A DNA stretch of 64,000 nt from Bifidobacterium sp. N4G05 (GCF_002742445.1 NZ_NJNQ01000002.1:1-64000); one strand, 5' to 3'. Positions 35,493-45,252 are shown, numbered from the stretch's first letter. A program made the numbers and translations. The notes: generated from the sequence alone by a model not told the origin.

Positions 35493-37914
35493 TGTTCAGC
35501 TCCCTTGTAGTGCGCCTGTTTGCGGATTGGTTGCGGAAGAAGCCGGCAATCACGCCGCCCAATCCGCGGAAGGTGTGGCCGTTGGCGATTTTGACGATGG
35601 CGTCGACCATCGCGGAATCGACCATGCCTTGGGTCATCTTGCTCATGGCTCGCGGAGGCATGTTCAGGATGAACAGGGTATTGAGGTCCGGGGCACCGGT
35701 CTTCTGGCGGATCTTGGCTTCCTGCTTGGCGAGCGTCTTGGCGACGGTACGCGCCACGAAGCCTTTGGAATCCACCCAAGACATAATCGGATCGTTCACA
35801 TCGAACGTCACCGGCTTGCCCGGAGCCACAACCTCATGACCAAACAGAATGGCCATTTCAGCATCGGTCACTTCCTTGACGTGACCGCTGAGGTAATGTC
35901 CGAGTGCAACATCCGCGGCAACGGGCTCGATATCGCCGGCAACAGTGAGTGGAATCGAAAGCGGCAGATGCTCGGCGTTGTCGCCCACCATCAGCGTCCA
36001 CTCGCCGGATTCCGTCTTCCATTCGTTGCAGGCAACGTCGAAGTGACGGAAGGTGTAACGATCGAAATCAATGTGCACGCTCTTGCTTTCATGAGCAGCA
36101 AGCGAGACCTTGGCGAAGCCCTTGAGTTCGCGATCGGGGCGCAATACGCCGCCCTGCGGACCGCGCACATACAGCTGTACAACGGCTGAACCGGCAACGT
36201 CGGAATCGTTGCCGACCATCACGTCAACGCCCTTTTCACCGGCAGTTGCGGCGCTGTAGGTGAACTTGGAATAGCTCAGGCCATAGCCGAACGGGAAGCG
36301 CACCGGCACACCGGCGGTTTCGTAATAACGATAACCAACGAATGGGCCTTCGCGGTAGATCGCATCGCGGCCGATTGCCGGATACCAACCGGAGCTCGGG
36401 CAATCCTCGTAACGCACCGGCCAGGTTTCAGCCAAATGGCCGGACGGATTGACTTCGCCGGTCAGTGCACGTACGGCTGCGGAAGCGCCGGCCTGACCGG
36501 ACAGGCCCACGTAAAGTACTGCGGCAACATCATCGATCCACGGCAGTTCCACCGGAGAACCGGCAACAAGCACGATCACGATCGGCTTGCCAGTACCCTT
36601 CAGCGCCTCAACCAGATCGTTCTGCACCTGCGGAATCGCCATGGTGGAACGGTCAAGACCTTCGGATTCGCTACGCTCATCAAGACCGACGACCGCAAGC
36701 ACCACATCCACATCATCCTTACCGGCCAGTGCGACGGCGTCTTCCACGAGCACGCGATCAGCCTTGCCTTGGCGGTCGTAGCCCTGCTCGTAGCCGGCCA
36801 ATACCAGTCCTTCGGCGTTCTTGACCTCGTCGAGGATGTTCTCCTCCTTGGTGGCGTTCACCTTGGATGAGCCGGAACCCTGATAGCGTGCGGTCGCGGC
36901 CATATCTCCGATGACGGCCACGCGAGTGCCCGGCTTGAGCGGCAGCGTGGCGGCGTCGTTCTTCAGCAGCACGCTGGAATGTTCCGCGACCGTTCTGGCG
37001 ATATCATGGTGCGCCTTCGCGATGTCGTCCGACAGCAGATCGTCGCGGCCGACGCCGACGAGCTTGGTCGCCGCCGCGATTTTGGCGACTTCCGCGGCAC
37101 GCTTGTTGATGTCCGCCTCGGCGAGCGTGCCCGCTTTGACCGCGCCTTCCAGCTCGCGCACGGAGGTGAAACCTGGCGACGGCATTTCCAGCGAGCCGCC
37201 GGCTTTGACGGCTGCGACGGCGGAGTTGGAGCCGCCCCAATCGGAGACGACCATGCCGTCGAAGCCCCATTCGTCGCGCAGGATCTCCTGCAGCAGATGC
37301 TTGTTTTCGTGGGCGTAGACGCCGTTGACCTCGTTGTAGGAGGTCATGATGCTCATCGGCTTGGCCTCGCGCACGGCGATTTCAAAACCGGTCAGATACA
37401 ATTCGCGCATGGTACGTTCGTCCACCACGGAGTTGCTGGCCTGGCGGCGCAGCTCCTGGCTGTTGACCGCGAAATGCTTCGGGCATGCGGAGACGCCGTT
37501 GCTCTGGATGCCGCGAATGAGGCCGGCGGCCATACGGCCGGCGACGATCGGATCTTCCGAATAGTACTCGAAGTTGCGTCCGCACAGCGGGTTGCGTTTG
37601 ACGTTCATGCCCGGTCCAAGCAACACGTTCACGTCGAGATCGTGAGCTTCCTTGCCGAGCGCCTCGCCCATCTCTTCGGCGAGCGCCGGATCCCAGGTGT
37701 TGGCCACGGTGCAGGCGGTCGGGAAGCAGGTGGCCGGCTTGGATGCGCCGATGCCGAGGTGGTCGCCTTCGCCAAGCTGCCTGCGCACGCCGTGTGGGCC
37801 GTCGCTCATGACGAAGCCGGGAATGTCGGCGCGATCGTTGCCGCGCGAATCCCATTCGGATCCGCCGGACAGCATCGCCGCCTTTTCAACGATCGAAAGA
37901 TCTTCAAGTTCCAT
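35485..37914 (-). CDS. Beta-glucosidase, GH3
   Basis: An 809-residue cytosolic GH3 enzyme likely acting on beta-glucosides (cello- or gentio-oligosaccharides, plant glucosides). The barrel domain has DGPHGVR near residue 40, CPKHFAVN and the nucleophile Asp in MVVSDWGGSN (about 230); the second domain follows, with a fibronectin-III-like C-terminal region. There is no signal peptide. GAGGGAG precedes the ATG. A 5' fragment of a close paralogue survives at 50636-50712. Aglycone and linkage preference cannot be read from sequence. Confidence 0.92.
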   Translation of the reverse strand: MELEDLSIVEKAAMLSGGSEWDSRGNDRADIPGFVMSDGPHGVRRQLGEGDHLGIGASKPATCFPTACTVANTWDPALAEEMGEALGKEAHDLDVNVLLGPGMNVKRNPLCGRNFEYYSEDPIVAGRMAAGLIRGIQSNGVSACPKHFAVNSQELRRQASNSVVDERTMRELYLTGFEIAVREAKPMSIMTSYNEVNGVYAHENKHLLQEILRDEWGFDGMVVSDWGGSNSAVAAVKAGGSLEMPSPGFTSVRELEGAVKAGTLAEADINKRAAEVAKIAAATKLVGVGRDDLLSDDIAKAHHDIARTVAEHSSVLLKNDAATLPLKPGTRVAVIGDMAATARYQGSGSSKVNATKEENILDEVKNAEGLVLAGYEQGYDRQGKADRVLVEDAVALAGKDDVDVVLAVVGLDERSESEGLDRSTMAIPQVQNDLVEALKGTGKPIVIVLVAGSPVELPWIDDVAAVLYVGLSGQAGASAAVRALTGEVNPSGHLAETWPVRYEDCPSSGWYPAIGRDAIYREGPFVGYRYYETAGVPVRFPFGYGLSYSKFTYSAATAGEKGVDVMVGNDSDVAGSAVVQLYVRGPQGGVLRPDRELKGFAKVSLAAHESKSVHIDFDRYTFRHFDVACNEWKTESGEWTLMVGDNAEHLPLSIPLTVAGDIEPVAADVALGHYLSGHVKEVTDAEMAILFGHEVVAPGKPVTFDVNDPIMSWVDSKGFVARTVAKTLAKQEAKIRQKTGAPDLNTLFILNMPPRAMSKMTQGMVDSAMVDAIVKIANGHTFRGLGGVIAGFFRNQSANRRTTRELNND

Positions 37915-38339
37915 GGGTTCTCCCTCGCACTAGGTGTTGCCAAAACCTGCTTTGCCGAGCCTGCCCTGTCCGCTCCGCCCGACTGCGCTGTTTTCTTGCG
38001 ATTTCCCGCTGCCGTACCGCGCTGCATCGCACCGTGCCGCACGCGGGATTTCGCCGCTAGTTTGATTGAACCAGCTTTTGCGATGCCATCACCGCCGTAT
38101 TACACAACCTGTCGTTTTGCTCGCACAATCGGCATATGGGCGCGGTGAAGAGGGTATGCGGTGGCGCAGAACGCGCATAAAATCGCATCGTTCCATTTTG
38201 CAATCGATGGCAAGCGTTTCGATATGCGTATATCGTTGCAATTTCAAGCGACTCGCCGATATTGATACCTTTTTGCACAAGCGCTATCTTTCTTAACGAA
38301 AGTAAGTTTTGCTGACTTTTCTTCAATGCGGAACATGCT
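37915..38339. other. Divergent intergenic region, duplicated elsewhere
   Basis: Non-coding. About 220 bp next to the GH3 start (to roughly 38133) are clearly homologous to 50716-50926, including GCCGCTAGTTTGATTGAACCAGC and CCGTATTACACAACCTG, which marks a duplicated locus and probably the regulatory region. Confidence 0.7.
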
Positions 38340-38582
38340 TTGATCACTCAACGCGGAGAGCGATGTTTCGCAGCGCACAGAAAGGATAATGAGATACGCG
38401 ACCAGCAAAGCAGCGACACGAGCATCGCCTTGGACGCCAATACGGACGTCCAGCAGGAGGCCGATAAACCGGCAGTCAAGTGGAGGTACCTCTTCGGCTT
38501 CCTCGCCTGGACCGTGCTTAACGCCATCGTCATCGCACTGTGCGCTGGCGCGTCGGTCTTGACCATCAAGCGCATCAAGTAA
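38340..38582 (+). CDS. Small single-pass membrane protein
   Basis: The frame encodes up to 80 residues (TTG start) and ends in one clear membrane helix (YLFGFLAWTVLNAIVIALCAG) and a basic tail SVLTIKRIK. The true start is uncertain: the best ribosome site, AAAGGA at 38381-38386, leads only to an ATA in frame, while the TTG at 38340 lacks a good site. It lies 84 bp before the GH31 gene and is missing from the decayed copy of this locus. Function unknown. Confidence 0.55.
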   Translation: MITQRGERCFAAHRKDNEIRDQQSSDTSIALDANTDVQQEADKPAVKWRYLFGFLAWTVLNAIVIALCAGASVLTIKRIK

Positions 38583-38666
38583 TTCAAACAGGACCGTACC
38601 GTCGCATATGATGACACGGCCCCAATCCAGTTCTCCCGATTTTTCCCACACTCAAAGGAGCCCCAC

Positions 38667-41192
38667 ATGGTAGACAGCACACTGTTCTCGCTGGCCACGC
38701 TCAACGCCCATCCGGCAATGAATCCGGATTCGGTGATCCAGGGCGATCATTGGCGCATCGGCCTCATCACGGACGCGCTCGTCCGTTTCGAATGGTCCGA
38801 CAGCGGCCGTTTCGTGGATGACGCCACGCAGATGGCGATGGTCCGTGATTTCGGCGAAAAGCCTGAATTCACCGTCACCGAACGTAATGGCTGGCTGGAA
38901 ATCGACACCCCGTCGCTGCATATCTCCTACAACCAGCGCAAGTTCTCTCCGGAAGGCCTGTACGCAACCGTCAAGCACGTCAACGCCATCGAAAACACTT
39001 GGCATTACGGCGACGTGCAGCGCAGGAACCTCGGCGGCACCTACCGTACGCTCGACGAGGCGAACGGCCGCATCCCCGTCGATCCGGGCGTCAACAGCAC
39101 CGACGGTTGGGCGATCATCGACGATTCCAAGTCGAACGTCATCCGCGAAACCGCCGAAGTGAACGGCAACCACAACGATTTCGGCACGTGGGTGACCCCG
39201 AAGGAAGAGCCGACCACCGACCTGTATCTGTTCGGCTACGGCCACCGCTACCGCGAGGCCGTGCACGCCCTGTACCGCCTGACCGGCCCGACCCCGCTGC
39301 TGCCGCGCTTCGTGCTGGGCAACTGGTGGAGCCGCTACCACCGCTATACCGAAACCGAATACCGTCAGCTCGTCGAACGTTTCGAAAAGGAAGGCATCCC
39401 GTTCACCACGGCCGTCATCGATATGGACTGGCACCTGGTTGACGACGTCGACCCGAAGTACGGCTCCGGCTGGACCGGCTACACGTGGAACAAGGACTTC
39501 TTCCCGGATCCGAAGCGCTTCCTCAACTGGCTGCACGAGCATGGCATGAAGGCCACGCTCAACGTCCACCCGAGGGACGGCGTGCGCGCGTTCGAAGAGC
39601 TGTATCCGCAGGTCGCCAAGGCCATGAACATCGATCCGGAAAGCGGCGAGGCCGTGCAGTTCGACCTGACCGATCCGAAGTTCATGGAGGTCTACTTCGA
39701 CCAGCTCCACCACCCGATGGAGGAAGATGGCGTCGACTTCTGGTGGATTGACTGGCAGCAGGGCGGCCTGACGCGGCAGCCGGGCCTCGACCCGCTGTGG
39801 GGCCTGAACCACCTGCATTACCTCGATTCCGCCCGCAACGACGGCAGCGACTACAGCGAACGCAACCCGCGCCCGCTCACCTTCTCGCGTTACGCCGGCC
39901 CGGGCTCGCACCGCTACCCGATCGGCTTCTCCGGCGACACCGTCGTGACGTGGGAGTCGCTGAAGTTCCAGCCGGAATTCACCGCCTGCGCTTCCAACAT
40001 CGGCTACGGCTGGTGGAGCCACGACATCGGCGGCCACATGTTCGGCTACCGTGACGAGGAGCTGGAGGTCCGCTGGTACCAGCTGGGCGCGTTCAGCCCG
40101 ATCAACCGTCTGCACTCCACCGATTCGCCGTTCAACGGCAAGGAGCCGTGGAACTTCCACGGCGATGCGGAACGTGCGATGACGTCCGCGCTGCGCCTGC
40201 GCCATGCGATGATCCCGTACCTGTACACGATGAACCGTCGCGCCGCATTCGACAACGAGCCGCTCGTGCAGCCGCTGTACTGGGACTATCCGGAAATCGA
40301 AGCCGCATACAAGCTCACCGACGAATTCCGTTTCGGCACCGAGCTGCTGGTCGCGCCGATCGTCGATCCAGCCGAGCGTTCCGTGCAGCGTGCGAAGGCC
40401 GACGTGTGGCTGCCGCAGGGCGAATGGTTCGATTTCTTCGACGGTCGCCATTACACGTCTCGTCCGGCCGAAGGCCGCCGTCTGGAGGCTTGGCGCGATC
40501 TCGACCGCATGCCGGTGTTCGCCAAGCCCGGCGCGATCGTGCCGCTGCAGATTCCCGCCGAGGGTGAGGCGCTCAACTCCGTGGCCAACCCGCGCGCACT
40601 GCAGGTAGTGGTGTTCCCGGGTGCCGAAAACAGCTTCACGCTGTGGGAGGATGACGGTGCCGCACAGAGCAAGGATCGTTGGGCATCCACCGAAATGGCG
40701 CTGCGTTTTGAGGGCGATTCCGCACAGTTCTCGATCGCCCCTGCGGAAGGTGCGACGGACGTCATTCCGGCTTCCCGCGATTGGACGGTCACGTTCCGTG
40801 GCATCGCTCCGGAAGCGATGCACGCCGTCCGCGCGACCGTCGACGGCTCTGCCGCCGCTCCGGAAGTCGCGTACGATGCGGAAACGCTGAGCCTGACCGT
40901 CACGCTGCGTGACGTGCCGACGAGCTCCGCAATCGCCATCGATTTCGCCGACGGTCTTGCCGTTGCGGACGATCCGGTTGAAGCCGACGCGTTCGCCGTG
41001 CTGAAGGATGCGCAGATGCTGTACATGACCAAGGAGCTCGCATACCGCGCGATCCGCGAGCTGGGCAAGGATGCGCTGCCAGCACTGAGCACGCTGGAGG
41101 ATCTGCACGGCGTTGGCGCGCAGACCAAACACCAGTCCCACATGCCGCAGCCGGTCATCCAGGCCCTGGCCGAAGTGCTGACCCGCAACTGA
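38667..41192 (+). CDS. GH31 glycosidase (alpha-glucosidase / alpha-xylosidase)
   Basis: An 841-residue cytosolic GH31 enzyme. The N-terminal sandwich domain runs to about residue 205; the barrel holds the nucleophile Asp in DFWWIDWQQG (about 360) and GYGWWSHDIGGH (about 450), then a C-terminal beta domain. AAAGGAG precedes the ATG. Codon use is very biased, suggesting high expression. Divergent from the GH3 gene, so a shared inducer is likely. Substrate is undecided between alpha-glucosides and alpha-xylosides. Confidence 0.9.
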   Translation: MVDSTLFSLATLNAHPAMNPDSVIQGDHWRIGLITDALVRFEWSDSGRFVDDATQMAMVRDFGEKPEFTVTERNGWLEIDTPSLHISYNQRKFSPEGLYATVKHVNAIENTWHYGDVQRRNLGGTYRTLDEANGRIPVDPGVNSTDGWAIIDDSKSNVIRETAEVNGNHNDFGTWVTPKEEPTTDLYLFGYGHRYREAVHALYRLTGPTPLLPRFVLGNWWSRYHRYTETEYRQLVERFEKEGIPFTTAVIDMDWHLVDDVDPKYGSGWTGYTWNKDFFPDPKRFLNWLHEHGMKATLNVHPRDGVRAFEELYPQVAKAMNIDPESGEAVQFDLTDPKFMEVYFDQLHHPMEEDGVDFWWIDWQQGGLTRQPGLDPLWGLNHLHYLDSARNDGSDYSERNPRPLTFSRYAGPGSHRYPIGFSGDTVVTWESLKFQPEFTACASNIGYGWWSHDIGGHMFGYRDEELEVRWYQLGAFSPINRLHSTDSPFNGKEPWNFHGDAERAMTSALRLRHAMIPYLYTMNRRAAFDNEPLVQPLYWDYPEIEAAYKLTDEFRFGTELLVAPIVDPAERSVQRAKADVWLPQGEWFDFFDGRHYTSRPAEGRRLEAWRDLDRMPVFAKPGAIVPLQIPAEGEALNSVANPRALQVVVFPGAENSFTLWEDDGAAQSKDRWASTEMALRFEGDSAQFSIAPAEGATDVIPASRDWTVTFRGIAPEAMHAVRATVDGSAAAPEVAYDAETLSLTVTLRDVPTSSAIAIDFADGLAVADDPVEADAFAVLKDAQMLYMTKELAYRAIRELGKDALPALSTLEDLHGVGAQTKHQSHMPQPVIQALAEVLTRN

Positions 41193-41214
41193 CCTCATCG
41201 CAATAATTCAAAAT

Positions 41215-41266
41215 AAAACGCGTGCGCGTCCGGATGGTTTCCGCCCGGACGCACACGCGTTTTGTT
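41215..41266. terminator. Terminator of the GH31 gene
   Basis: A 19-bp stem with one mismatch (AAAACGCGTGCGCGTCCGG at 41215-41233, partner 41245-41263), A-tract before and TTTTGTTTT after. Confidence 0.9.
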
Positions 41267-41416
41267 TTATGTACGAAATTAGTATGACTCGACATTCCGC
41301 ATAGATTCGAAGAAGAATCAATGACACGCCCATCGCAAATGCGATAATTCCATAATCACAACAGGCATGTTGCAGCTTCTCTCGCTTGAGAAAGGTAAAG
41401 CATTAAAACCCTAAAG

Positions 41417-41486
41417 TGTATACGTTTACAAATAACAATCTAGATATTGACTTTGAGACTTATATACTATAATGTTATCGTATACA
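41417..41486 (+). promoter_or_regulatory. LacI-type regulated promoter of the second GH13_31 gene
   Basis: TTGACT (41447-41452) and TATAAT (41468-41473; 15-nt spacer) are bracketed by two copies of CGTATACA: inverted at 41417-41424 and direct at 41479-41486. The same octamer occurs at the LacI gene and at the ABC importer promoter. Confidence 0.65.
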
Positions 41487-41535
41487 TGATAGCTTTATGA
41501 GCTACTCACTTCGACGAAGAAAGAAAGGAGCAAAT

Positions 41536-41559
41536 ATGCAGAACGGGGATTTTCGCTAA
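41536..41559 (+). CDS. Seven-codon leader peptide ORF
   Basis: AAAGGAG with ideal spacing leads to ATG-CAG-AAC-GGG-GAT-TTT-CGC-TAA (MQNGDFR). It lies in the 300-nt leader of the GH13_31 gene, with a hairpin ATGAGAGGTG / CACCTCTCAT (41704-41713, 41732-41741) further on. It may be a regulatory leader or the start of a lost gene. Confidence 0.4.
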   Translation: MQNGDFR

Positions 41560-41703
41560 ACCGGCTGCAGCGCCAATGATGTACGTCCAATTACTTCAGC
41601 CAGTACAACGCAGCAACATCTACAGCAGGTAACCCCGTCTGCCACCTAGCTGTTAAGGCAACGGTGCCTATGTATGCCATCGCAGCACATTTCAACAGCA
41701 ATC

Positions 41704-41741
41704 ATGAGAGGTGCTGCCCATAGATGAACAACACCTCTCAT
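41704..41741 (+). promoter_or_regulatory. Hairpin in the leader of the second GH13_31 gene
   Basis: A perfect 10-bp stem with an 18-nt loop, 38 nt before the start codon, without a T-tract. It could affect translation or mRNA stability. Confidence 0.45.
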
Positions 41742-41779
41742 ACAAACTGCATCTAGCAACGTCAAAGAAGAAGGCTTTC

Positions 41780-43621
41780 ATGACTGATTTCAATCGTTCC
41801 AAGCTTCCCGACAGCGTCCGTTCGAACGGCGCGACCCCGAATCCGTGGTGGGCGAACGCGGTGGTCTACCAGATCTACCCGCGTTCCTTCCAGGATTCCA
41901 ACGGCGACGGCATCGGCGACCTGAAGGGCATCACCAGCCGTCTCGACTACCTCTCCGACCTCGGCGTGGACGTGCTGTGGCTGTCCCCGGTGTACAGGTC
42001 CCCGCAGGACGACAACGGCTACGACATCTCCGACTACCAGGACATCGACCCGCTGTTCGGCACCTTGGAGGACATGGACGAGCTTCTCGACGAGGCGCAC
42101 AAGCGCGGCCTGAGGATCGTAATGGACCTGGTCGTCAACCACACGTCCGACGAGCACGCCTGGTTCCAGGCCTCCCGCGACAAGGACGACCCGCACGCCG
42201 ACTGGTACTGGTGGCGTCCCGCCAGGCCGGGCCACGAGCCGGGCACCCCGGGCGCCGAGCCGAACCAGTGGGGCTCCTACTTCGGCGGCTCCGCATGGGA
42301 GTACGATCCGAAGCGCGGCGAATACTATTTCCACCAATTCTCTAAGAAGCAGCCGGATTTGAATTGGGAGAATCCGGAGGTGCGCAAGGCCGTCTACAAG
42401 ATGATGAACTGGTGGATGGACCGCGGCATCGACGGCTTCCGCATGGACGTCATCACCCTCATTTCGAAGAAGGTCGACAAGAACGGACGTCTGCCGGGTG
42501 AGGAAGGTTCCGAAATCGCCGATCTGCCGGTCGGAGAGGAAGGGTATTCGAATCCGAACCCGTTCTGCGCGGACGGCCCAAGGCAGGACGAGTTTCTTGC
42601 CGAAATGCGTCACGAGGTCTTCGACGGTCGCGAAGGGTTCCTGACTGTAGGCGAGGCTCCGGGCATCACCCCAGCTCGCAACGAGCACATCACTGACCCA
42701 GAAAACGGCGAACTAGACATGCTGTTCCTGTTTGAGCATCTGGATGCCGATTGCGAGGACAATACCAAGTGGAAGCCGACCAAGCTCGAACTCCCCAAGC
42801 TGAAGGAGATTCTCAACGGCCAACAGAATGCGGTATCCAAAGCCGGCTGGGCCAGCCTGTTCTTCGATAACCATGACCAGCCACGCATCGTCTCCCGCTG
42901 GGGCGACGACTCCACCAAGGAGACTCGCGAGGCATCGGCGAAGGCGCTTGCCCTGCTGCTGCACATGCACCGCGGCACCCCGTACATCTACGAAGGCGAG
43001 GAACTGGGCATGACCAATGCCCACTTCACCGAACTCGACCAGTACCGCGACCTCGAATCCCTAAACGCCTACAGGCAGAGAGTTATCGAAACCGGAGTGC
43101 AGGACTGCAAATCCATGATGCATGGAATCGCAGAACGCAGCCGAGACAACGCGCGTACGCCGATGCAGTGGGACGGCTCCAAGTACGCCGGCTTCACCGC
43201 GCCGGACGCAGCCACCGAACCGTGGATCAGCGTCAACCCGAACCACGTGGAAATCAACGCCGCAGCGCAATGCGATGACCCGGAATCCGTGCACGCTTTC
43301 TATAAGCAACTCATAGATCTAAGGCACAGGAATCCAGTCGTGGCCGCAGGAGATTTCCGGCTACTGGACGCGTCAGATCGACAGGTGTATTCGTTTGTCC
43401 GCGCTCTTTCGTCCAAGGACGGGCAGGTCGCTAAACGACTTCTCGTCATGGTCAATGTCTCGGGAGAGATTGCACGTATTCCGTCGGAAACAGCGGCCTT
43501 GCTTCCCCTCGATGTCGACGAATCCCATATCGTCATAACAACGCACGATTCAGCTCACACCAAACTTTCGCTTACGAAGCGTGAACTGGCTCCATGGGAG
43601 GGAGTGGCGATCGAACTTTAA
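41780..43621 (+). CDS. Alpha-glucosidase / oligo-1,6-glucosidase, GH13 (subfamily 31 type), second copy
   Basis: A 613-residue paralogue of the enzyme at 3149-4969. Same motifs: DLVVNH, GFRMDV (nucleophile), VGEAPG (acid/base), FDNHDQPR. The first 220 residues are nearly identical to the paralogue; the last third differs, including an insertion near FVRALSSKDGQ. Start set at ATG 41780 with AAGAAGG upstream; 23 more upstream codons are open but lack a ribosome site. CGTATACA operators link it to the LacI regulator and importer downstream, so it probably hydrolyses what that importer brings in. Confidence 0.92.
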   Translation: MTDFNRSKLPDSVRSNGATPNPWWANAVVYQIYPRSFQDSNGDGIGDLKGITSRLDYLSDLGVDVLWLSPVYRSPQDDNGYDISDYQDIDPLFGTLEDMDELLDEAHKRGLRIVMDLVVNHTSDEHAWFQASRDKDDPHADWYWWRPARPGHEPGTPGAEPNQWGSYFGGSAWEYDPKRGEYYFHQFSKKQPDLNWENPEVRKAVYKMMNWWMDRGIDGFRMDVITLISKKVDKNGRLPGEEGSEIADLPVGEEGYSNPNPFCADGPRQDEFLAEMRHEVFDGREGFLTVGEAPGITPARNEHITDPENGELDMLFLFEHLDADCEDNTKWKPTKLELPKLKEILNGQQNAVSKAGWASLFFDNHDQPRIVSRWGDDSTKETREASAKALALLLHMHRGTPYIYEGEELGMTNAHFTELDQYRDLESLNAYRQRVIETGVQDCKSMMHGIAERSRDNARTPMQWDGSKYAGFTAPDAATEPWISVNPNHVEINAAAQCDDPESVHAFYKQLIDLRHRNPVVAAGDFRLLDASDRQVYSFVRALSSKDGQVAKRLLVMVNVSGEIARIPSETAALLPLDVDESHIVITTHDSAHTKLSLTKRELAPWEGVAIEL

Positions 43622-44052
43622 TTACCATGCTTAGCATGTAACGTTTCACTCATCATAAGTGGACAGATGGCGGGCAAAATTCCATTCCCCTCAACCCGCC
43701 ATAGCCCTTCCGACAAACGGTATCAATAACCGGAAATCGGAACGTGCTCTCATCCTGGTGACATGGATTTGGTTTCCTTCTCTTTCCCAAGTCCTCGCCA
43801 CCAGGATGTTTTTCTTTAGGAACAACAAAGGGTCAGCCCCATCTGCGAGGCAAGACATTCGCCAATCAAGAATAGGGGAACCGCAACTACGAGCCTTCTC
43901 AAAATTCAGATGCTCTTCCCTTGCTTTTATGCATCCTGCATATTCTCCTAAGCATCGACAAAATCAGGAGCATATACGCATAGGACGCACATCCGAGCAG
44001 AGAATTTCGCCGTCACATACCCATATGGCATCTCATGACTTCTCCATCAGAC
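43622..44052. other. Intergenic region between convergent genes
   Basis: No gene is supported. CATCCTGGTG / CACCAGGATG (43751-43760, 43799-43808) with a 38-nt loop and TTTTT is a plausible terminator for the GH13 gene. From 43814 to 44052 I see nothing recognisable on either strand. Confidence 0.5.
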
Positions 44053-45066
44053 TTATGACAGAGGAGCAGTTGAAGCCCTCAATGCAAGATATGTATCCAA
44101 AACCCTATTCTGAACTTCAGGCTGTTGTCCACGGATAAGATCCAACACCAGACGCCCTGCCTCAGCACCAAGAAAATCCACTTCCTGATGAACGGTGGTG
44201 AGATTGAATTGCTTTGCATAGGTGCTGTCATCAAAACCGACAAGCGACATGTCCTGAGGAACTTTAATACCGCTCCGCATCAGCTTGAATAACAGCGGAA
44301 TGGCCATCCCATCACTCAAACAACAGACTGCCGTAGGCCGCGGCGAGCATGTCAGCAATTGCGATATCGCGTAATTCTCCGGTTCATCAACTTCACGTGG
44401 CACATGAATCAACAAAGGCTCAATGGATTCGCCAACGTCATGGCATGCACGCAGGAAGGCATCGGAACGTAAATCAGCGCTATACGGCAAGGGTGCATGC
44501 TTCAATTCGGAACATACAAAACAAACTCTGTGGTGTCCAAGATCATGCAGATGCTTAACAACCAAGCGCATACTGGCATATTCATCAATGCCGATGGTGG
44601 CGCTAAAACCCTGTGTAACAGGCACATTGATACCAATCAACGGTATATCAAGACGTCTAAGATCCTCGATTTCCATCACGTCTACACCGAACGACGAGAC
44701 GACCACGGCATCAACGTTGTGCCGCAATGGAATCTCCTCAAACAGTTGCCGACGATTGGTTACATCGGGAATGTAATACGTACAAATGTCATAGCCCTCC
44801 GGCTGCAACACATCATTCAACGCCCCACAAATGTGAGAGTTAAACCAAGTGGCCACCGGCTCGCTAATCAGCACGGCAATACGGAACGATTGTTGTGATT
44901 TCAACGCCGAAGCGGAACGCGAGATAGTGAATCCAAGCTCCTGTGCCGCAGTCATAACCTTTTCACGCGTTTCCTGCAACACCTTGTCAGGATGAGCGAA
45001 TGTTCTCGAAACAGTGGCCGTCGACACGCCGGCTTTATTCGCGACATCTTGCGTCGTGGGCTTCAA
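44053..45066 (-). CDS. LacI-family transcriptional regulator
   Basis: A 337-residue repressor with an N-terminal helix-turn-helix (TTQDVANKAGVSTATVSRTF, residues 4-23), hinge helix region SRSASALKS and a periplasmic-binding-protein-like effector domain (IAVLISEP... to LVGFDDSTYA). It is divergent from the importer, whose promoter carries three CGTATACA-type sites, and two more flank the GH13 promoter at 41.4 kb. I infer that it represses both, probably released by an alpha-glucoside. Confidence 0.88.
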   Translation of the reverse strand: MKPTTQDVANKAGVSTATVSRTFAHPDKVLQETREKVMTAAQELGFTISRSASALKSQQSFRIAVLISEPVATWFNSHICGALNDVLQPEGYDICTYYIPDVTNRRQLFEEIPLRHNVDAVVVSSFGVDVMEIEDLRRLDIPLIGINVPVTQGFSATIGIDEYASMRLVVKHLHDLGHHRVCFVCSELKHAPLPYSADLRSDAFLRACHDVGESIEPLLIHVPREVDEPENYAISQLLTCSPRPTAVCCLSDGMAIPLLFKLMRSGIKVPQDMSLVGFDDSTYAKQFNLTTVHQEVDFLGAEAGRLVLDLIRGQQPEVQNRVLDTYLALRASTAPLS

Positions 45067-45140
45067 ATTGATGCCTCATTTCTGTTGTTTTTCAAAGGAT
45101 AAAACCTGTGTTCTCCAAGAAGGGGTTTCTCCGATGAACT

Positions 45141-45203
45141 CGTATACATCTAAAACCAGTATACATTATTTGACGGTTGGAAAACCTGATGATATCGTAT
45201 ACA
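45141..45203. promoter_or_regulatory. Operator cluster and promoter of the LacI-linked importer
   Basis: CGTATACA at 45141-45148, AGTATACA at 45158-45165 and CGTATACA at 45196-45203. TTGACG (45170-45175) with TATCGT (45193-45198) is the likely promoter, so the second and third sites would flank or cover it. Confidence 0.65.
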
Positions 45204-45252
45204 TTGTTCCCGCAAATCGAAGTAGATCACAGGGAACAAAGGAGGATTGAAA

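Noticed and set aside
38652..41198. An 848-codon open frame opposite the GH31 gene
   Set aside because: It mirrors a strongly codon-biased GC-rich gene and encodes Arg/Val/Gly-rich sequence without domains; a shadow frame.
43814..44052. Possible gene remnant between the GH13 gene and the LacI gene
   Set aside because: Both strands were read; no start with a ribosome site and no recognisable motif.
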